Source: Alistipes sp. (GTDB lineage: Bacteria > Bacteroidota > Bacteroidia > Bacteroidales > Rikenellaceae). From it: 8,183 nucleotides of DNA. The position numbers and the translations under genes were made by a program. The notes beneath the pieces are model-generated. The model did not search any database. It had not been told where the DNA came from and was given only the letters and a program-made list of their open reading frames with translations. Location: assembly GCA_017380955.1 (NCBI GenBank), contig JAFOCZ010000073.1, positions 1 through 8,183 of the forward strand, written 5' to 3'. Shown here one piece after another: positions 5,782-8,183 of the stretch (positions are counted from its first letter, which is position 1; the number at the start of each line of letters is the position of its first letter).

Positions 5782-5863
5782 ACCCAGAAGTACCGCAATG
5801 GGAGGTGAAAAGTGAAAAGTGAAAAGTGAAAGGTTAGGTGCGCTTCGCGCGATAGTCTATTTC
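5782..5863 (+). repeat. 82-bp direct repeat, copy 2
   Basis: Second copy of the segment at 5631-5712, offset by exactly 151 bp and differing at a single base (C5857). Its GTGAAAA array is at 5805-5831 and its GCGC hairpin at 5840-5850. The near-identity indicates a recent duplication or ongoing homogenisation. The G-rich DNA after each copy resembles the other but differs in length, with four GGGG runs after copy 1 and two after copy 2. Confidence 0.95.
5805..5831 (+). repeat. Heptanucleotide tandem array (GTGAAAA), copy 2
   Basis: Same unit number, phase and right flank (GGTTAGG) as 5654-5680, within the second 82-bp repeat copy. Confidence 0.92.
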
Positions 5864-5875
5864 TGAGAAGAGATG

Positions 5876-5915
5876 GGGACTGATGGGGAACTACCCATAA
5901 CTACCCAGAAGTCCC
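5876..5915 (+). other. Related hairpin after the second repeat copy
   Basis: GGGACT (5876-5881) pairs with AGTCCC (5910-5915) and TGGG (5884-5887) with CCCA (5904-5907). The two helices are separated by a symmetric GA/GA internal loop. It occupies the same place after repeat copy 2 as the 5735-5774 hairpin after copy 1. Confidence 0.5.
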
Positions 5916-5928
5916 ACTCCCGGGCTCG

Positions 5929-6127
5929 CCAATTTCTTGTCAAAAGGGGTGAGATGTGTTACATCGCAAAAGAAGATCCCCTCGGAAGCGTGACCCCAAT
6001 TTCTTGTCAGAGTGGTGCAGTAGTGGCGCTGACACGAAAAAACCTCGGATGGGCTGTACTTTGGCGTACTGCCCATTCGAGGCTTTGACTGAAGCGTCGC
6101 TAATGCGCCGCTATCACAAGAAATTAG
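5929..6127. repeat. CCAATTTCTTGTCA repeats, two direct and one inverted
   Basis: The 14-mer CCAATTTCTTGTCA occurs exactly at 5929-5942 and 5996-6009, 67 bp apart. A 12-of-14 inverted copy, TCACAAGAAATTAG, is at 6114-6127 and covers the stop codon of the outer-membrane protein gene. The outer copies could be read as terminal inverted repeats of a 199-bp non-coding element. However, no target-site duplication is visible, so a miniature transposon is only one possibility. Confidence 0.5.
6037..6082 (-). terminator. Rho-independent terminator of the outer-membrane protein gene
   Basis: On the minus strand, a hairpin of 15 base pairs with two single mismatches is formed by 6082-6066 and 6059-6043: CCTCG, ATGGGC and GTAC helices pair with GTAC, GCCCAT and CGAGG around a GCCAAA loop. 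It is followed at once by TTTTTT (6042-6037). It lies 41 bp after the gene's stop. No T-run follows it on the plus strand, so it acts in one direction. Confidence 0.9.
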
Positions 6128-6603
6128 AAATTATATGTGCAGGTAATACCAAAATTCGCAAATCCCAAACCTCGGAAAGCAGCGCTTGAGTGACCACCAC
6201 CATAAGAGATTGATGGACCTACAACAGGGGTGTAGTCTACAGAGAGGCTCACAGGAGCATCGTTGAACTTGATACCAAGACGTGCCATACCTGCAACACC
6301 TACATATGCATAACCCTGAGCACCACCAACGTTGAGACCTACACCGGCATCGAAGAACCATCTACCAGCACTTGGAGTCCAGTCCATAGTGCAAATCTGC
6401 CAGTTGTGGAGCACTGTGAAGTCGGCAGATACGCCACCAAGCCACGCAGCACCAAAACGTGCCTCGAAGTAGTCACTACCGTTATAAGCATAGGTACCAA
6501 CAGCCTGGAAACCAGAGCCCAAGCGACCACCTACTGACCAATCCTGTGCTGATGCACCTGCCACGCAGAGCATCGCGAAAATAGCGAGCAAAAATTTTTT
6601 CAT
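6124..6603 (-). CDS. Small outer-membrane beta-barrel protein
   Basis: A 159-aa exported protein. The signal peptide MKKFLLAIFAMLCVAGASA has a Sec-type n-region, hydrophobic core and ASA cleavage site, giving a mature protein starting at about Gln20. The mature part alternates aromatic and small residues in short strands (WSVGGRLGSGFQAVGTY, YFEARFGAAWLGG, YAYVGVAGMARLGIKF). It ends in Phe (TCTYNF), the usual beta-barrel assembly signal. About 140 residues fit an eight-stranded barrel of the OmpA/OmpX size class; no ligand or activity can be assigned. The ATG at 6603 is preferred over an in-frame ATG at 6672, because the longer version would overlap the -33 and -7 promoter boxes and push the signal peptide inside. 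Many Gly codons are GGT and Ala codons GCT, whereas neighbouring genes favour GGC/GCC, suggesting high expression. It is monocistronic, with its own promoter and terminator. Confidence 0.82.
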   Translation of the reverse strand: MKKFLLAIFAMLCVAGASAQDWSVGGRLGSGFQAVGTYAYNGSDYFEARFGAAWLGGVSADFTVLHNWQICTMDWTPSAGRWFFDAGVGLNVGGAQGYAYVGVAGMARLGIKFNDAPVSLSVDYTPVVGPSISYGGGHSSAAFRGLGFANFGITCTYNF

Positions 6604-6642
6604 AGCAAATAATTTTAAATTAAAAATCTCACATATCGAGAA

Positions 6643-6673
6643 CAAATATAATATTTTTTCTCGGAACTTCAAA
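6643..6673 (-). promoter_or_regulatory. Bacteroides-type sigma-ABfr promoter for the beta-barrel gene
   Basis: On the minus strand, TTTG (6673-6670) is followed after 19 bp by TATATTTG (6650-6643). This is an exact match to the Bacteroides consensus TTTG and TAnnTTTG at a suitable spacing. Transcription would begin near 6636-6638, giving a leader of about 33 nt rich in A and T before the ATG at 6603. Confidence 0.8.
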
Positions 6674-6757
6674 CACTTTTCAGCAGAAAAGTAAAATCTA
6701 CAAATAAAAAATTATAAGATTTATAGAATGTGCTATGAATATGGTTATGATATATAT

Positions 6758-6802
6758 AAAAAAAAATGTCGCCAGCAGGTATGCATAAACCCTGCCGGCG
6801 AC
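6758..6802 (-). terminator. Rho-independent terminator of the glyS-ruvX-def cluster
   Basis: On the minus strand, GTCGCCGGCAGG (6802-6791) pairs with CCTGCTGGCGAC (6779-6768) over 12 bp with one G-T pair and an 11-nt loop. After one A come nine T (6766-6758). It lies 24 bp after the def stop. It is the strongest terminator in the window and separates this cluster from the beta-barrel gene. Confidence 0.95.
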
Positions 6803-6826
6803 TGCAAACATTAAACCAAAGCGCTA

Positions 6827-7375
6827 TTAACGCTTTGTCTTGTAGGCTGCGCGATAACTGCCGCGCGCCATCTTCTGAAGTTTATTCTTGATGAGGTTTT
6901 TGCGGATTGGCGCAAGGTGGTCTGTGAAGACCAAACCCTCGATATGGTCATACTCGTGCTGGATTACACGCGCAGGCTTTCCTGTGAACTCCTCGTCGTG
7001 CTCCACGAAGTTCTCGTCGAGGTAGCGCATACGGATAGATACAGGACGGCGTACGTTCTCGTGCAAGCCTGGCAATGAGAGGCATCCCTCCTCGAAGAGC
7101 GATGTCTCCTCCGAACGCTCGTAGATCTCGGCATTTATGAAGACACGCTTGAACTCTGCCAACTCGGGATTCTCGTCACCCCAAGGTGTGCAGTCCACGA
7201 TGAAGAGGCGGATGTTCTTGCCAATCTGTGGCGCTGCGAGACCCACACCCTCAGCCTCGCCAAGGGTAATCCACATATCGTCGAGCAACTTCTTCAACTC
7301 GGGATATTCGGGTGTGATATCTTCGGATACGTTGCGCAACACCTGCGAGCCGTATATAACGATTGGATAAATCAT
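6827..7375 (-). CDS. def: Peptide deformylase
   Basis: Removes the N-formyl group from nascent polypeptides at the ribosome exit using a bound divalent metal, usually Fe2+. The 182-aa protein has all three family motifs: GVGLAAPQIG (43-52), EGCLSLPG (96-103) with metal ligand Cys98, and QHEYDHIEG (139-147) with ligands His140 and His144 and catalytic Glu141. The N-terminus MIYPIVIYGSQVLR is a normal deformylase start, with Pro and the PVLR-like segment. The C-terminal extension after LAPIRKN is basic (IKNKLQKMARGSYRAAYKTKR), which fits a ribosome-contacting tail. It is the last gene of the cluster, 21 bp after ruvX, and a strong terminator follows. Confidence 0.98.
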   Translation of the reverse strand: MIYPIVIYGSQVLRNVSEDITPEYPELKKLLDDMWITLGEAEGVGLAAPQIGKNIRLFIVDCTPWGDENPELAEFKRVFINAEIYERSEETSLFEEGCLSLPGLHENVRRPVSIRMRYLDENFVEHDEEFTGKPARVIQHEYDHIEGLVFTDHLAPIRKNLIKNKLQKMARGSYRAAYKTKR

Positions 7376-7396
7376 AACTTACTATATTTCTAATGT

Positions 7397-7813
7397 TTAC
7401 ATTCCCACTGAAGCCATATAATCCTGCAAGATTATCGCTGCCGACACCTTATCCACAAGGCTCTTGTCGCGGCGTGCCATCTTGCCGATGCCACTTTCGC
7501 GGATGGTGCGCTGCGCGAGTACTGAGGTGAAACGCTCGTCGTAGGGCACTACCCTCTTATCGGGGTAGGCGTGACGCAAGCGTCCCATAAGCGGCTCTAT
7601 GAAGCGCATAGTCTCCGACGGCTCACCATTCATCTGGCGGGGGTGACCCACGACGATTGTCGCGACCTCCTCACGCTTAAAATAGTCGGCAAGGTAAAGC
7701 TCCAACTGCTTGGTCTCCACAGTCTCCAAAGGCGAGGCGATGATACCCAGAGGGTCTGTCACCGCCAAACCTGTGCGCTTGGTGCCGTAGTCTATGGCAA
7801 TCAGTCGAGCCAT
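7397..7813 (-). CDS. ruvX: Holliday junction resolvase-like nuclease RuvX/YqgF
   Basis: RNase H-fold nuclease of the YqgF family, implicated in processing the 5' end of pre-16S rRNA and earlier proposed as a Holliday junction resolvase. The 138-aa length is standard. Seen are the first acidic strand IAIDYGTKRTGLAVTD (Asp8), VVGHPRQMNGEPSE (54-67; many relatives have VGLP), YDERFTS with Glu93 (91-97), and KSLVDKVSAAIILQDYM with Asp121 (117-133). These are the three catalytic acids. Its ATG overlaps the glyS stop by one base (TAATG), so translation is probably coupled. The def gene follows after 21 bp. The combination glyS-ruvX-def joins translation and ribosome functions, which favours the rRNA role. 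Confidence 0.95.
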   Translation of the reverse strand: MARLIAIDYGTKRTGLAVTDPLGIIASPLETVETKQLELYLADYFKREEVATIVVGHPRQMNGEPSETMRFIEPLMGRLRHAYPDKRVVPYDERFTSVLAQRTIRESGIGKMARRDKSLVDKVSAAIILQDYMASVGM

Positions 7814-8183
7814 TAAGCCTCCTTAATCTTCTTGAACAACTCGCGGAACGATACCTCCTTCTCGATGAGTGCGCGAAGATCCTCAATCTTAACACGCTCC
7901 TGAGCCATAGTATCGCGGTGGCGAACTGTGACCATACCATCGGTCAAGGTGTCGTGGTCTACGGTTACGCAGAATGGAGTACCGATAGCATCCTGACGAC
8001 GGTAACGCTTACCGATAGAGTCCTTCTCGTCGTAAACAACGTTGTAGTCATACTTGAGGTCGTCGATAATCTGACGTGCCACCTCTGGAAGACCATCCTT
8101 CTTAACAAGAGGCATAACAGCAACCTTCGTAGGAGCGAGGGCTGCAGGGATGCGCAATACTACACGCTCCTCGCCATTCTCCA
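7813..8183 (-). CDS. glyS: Glycyl-tRNA synthetase, C-terminal part
   Basis: The 3' end of a class II glycyl-tRNA synthetase of the single-chain (alpha2) type, which charges tRNA-Gly. Only about 122 residues fall in the window and the gene continues beyond position 8183. The visible part is the anticodon-binding domain: RIPAALAPTKVAVMPLVKK, LKYDYNVVYDE, the signature SIGKRYRRQDAIGTPFCVTVD, then TVRHRDTMAQERV and a helical end. This signature distinguishes the dimeric GlyRS from the alpha2-beta2 form, whose beta subunit ends differently. The open frame runs to the edge without a stop, so an internal TTG near 8157 is not the start. It is the first visible gene of the cluster and overlaps ruvX by one base. 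Confidence 0.95.
   Translation of the reverse strand, partial: ENGEERVVLRIPAALAPTKVAVMPLVKKDGLPEVARQIIDDLKYDYNVVYDEKDSIGKRYRRQDAIGTPFCVTVDHDTLTDGMVTVRHRDTMAQERVKIEDLRALIEKEVSFRELFKKIKEA

Larger units (their letters stand above)
5524..6123. other. 600-bp convergent intergenic region made of repeats
   Basis: No credible gene lies between the activator stop and the outer-membrane protein stop. From left to right it holds a 7-bp array, a short hairpin, a four-run GGGG block, two copies of an 82-bp segment each with a GTGAAAA array, a second four-run GGGG block, two long hairpins, two direct copies of CCAATTTCTTGTCA, and the terminator of the converging gene. Two 60-70-aa open frames across 5873-6088 on opposite strands cover the repeats and match nothing I recognise. 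Confidence 0.85.
6604..6826. other. AT-rich spacer between def and the outer-membrane protein gene
   Basis: The 223-bp gap holds the def terminator (6758-6802) at its right end and the promoter (6643-6673) of the barrel gene at its left. The stretch between them (6674-6757) is very AT-rich with A- and T-tracts and no gene, which would suit an upstream activating (UP-like) role. Confidence 0.6.

Noticed and set aside
5535..5831. CRISPR array
   Set aside because: The 7-bp units are contiguous without unique spacers, and the 82-bp copies number only two; no cas gene is present.
5873..6088. Short open frames on both strands in the convergent region
   Set aside because: They are made of the GGGG and CCAATTTCTTGTCA repeats and the terminator hairpin of the barrel gene, and lack coding features.
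5929..6127. Insertion sequence
   Set aside because: No transposase frame and no visible target-site duplication; the interval is too short for an autonomous element.

Overview
This window looks like a piece of a Bacteroidota chromosome, most likely order Bacteroidales. The evidence is a DUF4290 protein, a DUF4369/thioredoxin-fold lipoprotein, an LpxH of the Bacteroidetes type (GNHD and GDIFDFWF motifs), almost no Shine-Dalgarno sequences, and one promoter that matches the Bacteroides -33 TTTG / -7 TAnnTTTG consensus exactly. The family cannot be fixed from the sequence. All genes except one lie on the minus strand, and most are housekeeping genes.

Reading along the minus strand, the right side (8183 to 6758) is the cluster glyS (3' part only), ruvX, def. 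Its genes are joined by a 1-base stop/start overlap and a 21-bp gap, and it closes with a strong intrinsic terminator. Next comes a monocistronic small outer-membrane beta-barrel gene (6603 to 6124) with its own promoter and its own long hairpin terminator. The left side (4194 to 4) is a second minus-strand cluster: DUF4290 protein, DUF4369/thioredoxin-like lipoprotein, lpxH, thyA, folA. It combines envelope functions (LpxH in lipid A synthesis, a lipoprotein) with the thymidylate cycle: ThyA makes dTMP and dihydrofolate, and FolA reduces the dihydrofolate again. Gaps there are 30 and 1 bp, lpxH and thyA overlap by 29 bp, and a 181-bp repeat-filled spacer separates thyA from folA.

The single plus-strand gene (4393 to 5523) encodes an unusual sigma-54 activator. 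Its receiver domain is shortened and lacks several conserved residues, its sigma-54 contact loop reads GSFTSA, and it has no C-terminal DNA-binding domain.

The least ordinary part is the non-coding DNA. The 600-bp convergent region 5524-6123 and the thyA-folA spacer share a composite repeat. Its modules are arrays of 7-bp units (GTGAAAA and TAGTAAT), a short TCGCCT/AGGCGA hairpin, and purine-rich blocks. In the larger copy the purine-rich blocks form two perfect four-run GGGG motifs. In both places the repeat begins at the stop codon of the preceding gene, in the same orientation as that gene. In the larger copy an 82-bp segment recurs after 151 bp, and its core also matches the last codons of the activator gene. 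A separate 14-bp repeat family (CCAATTTCTTGTCA) occupies 5929-6127. No RNA gene, CRISPR array, insertion sequence or phage gene was recognised.
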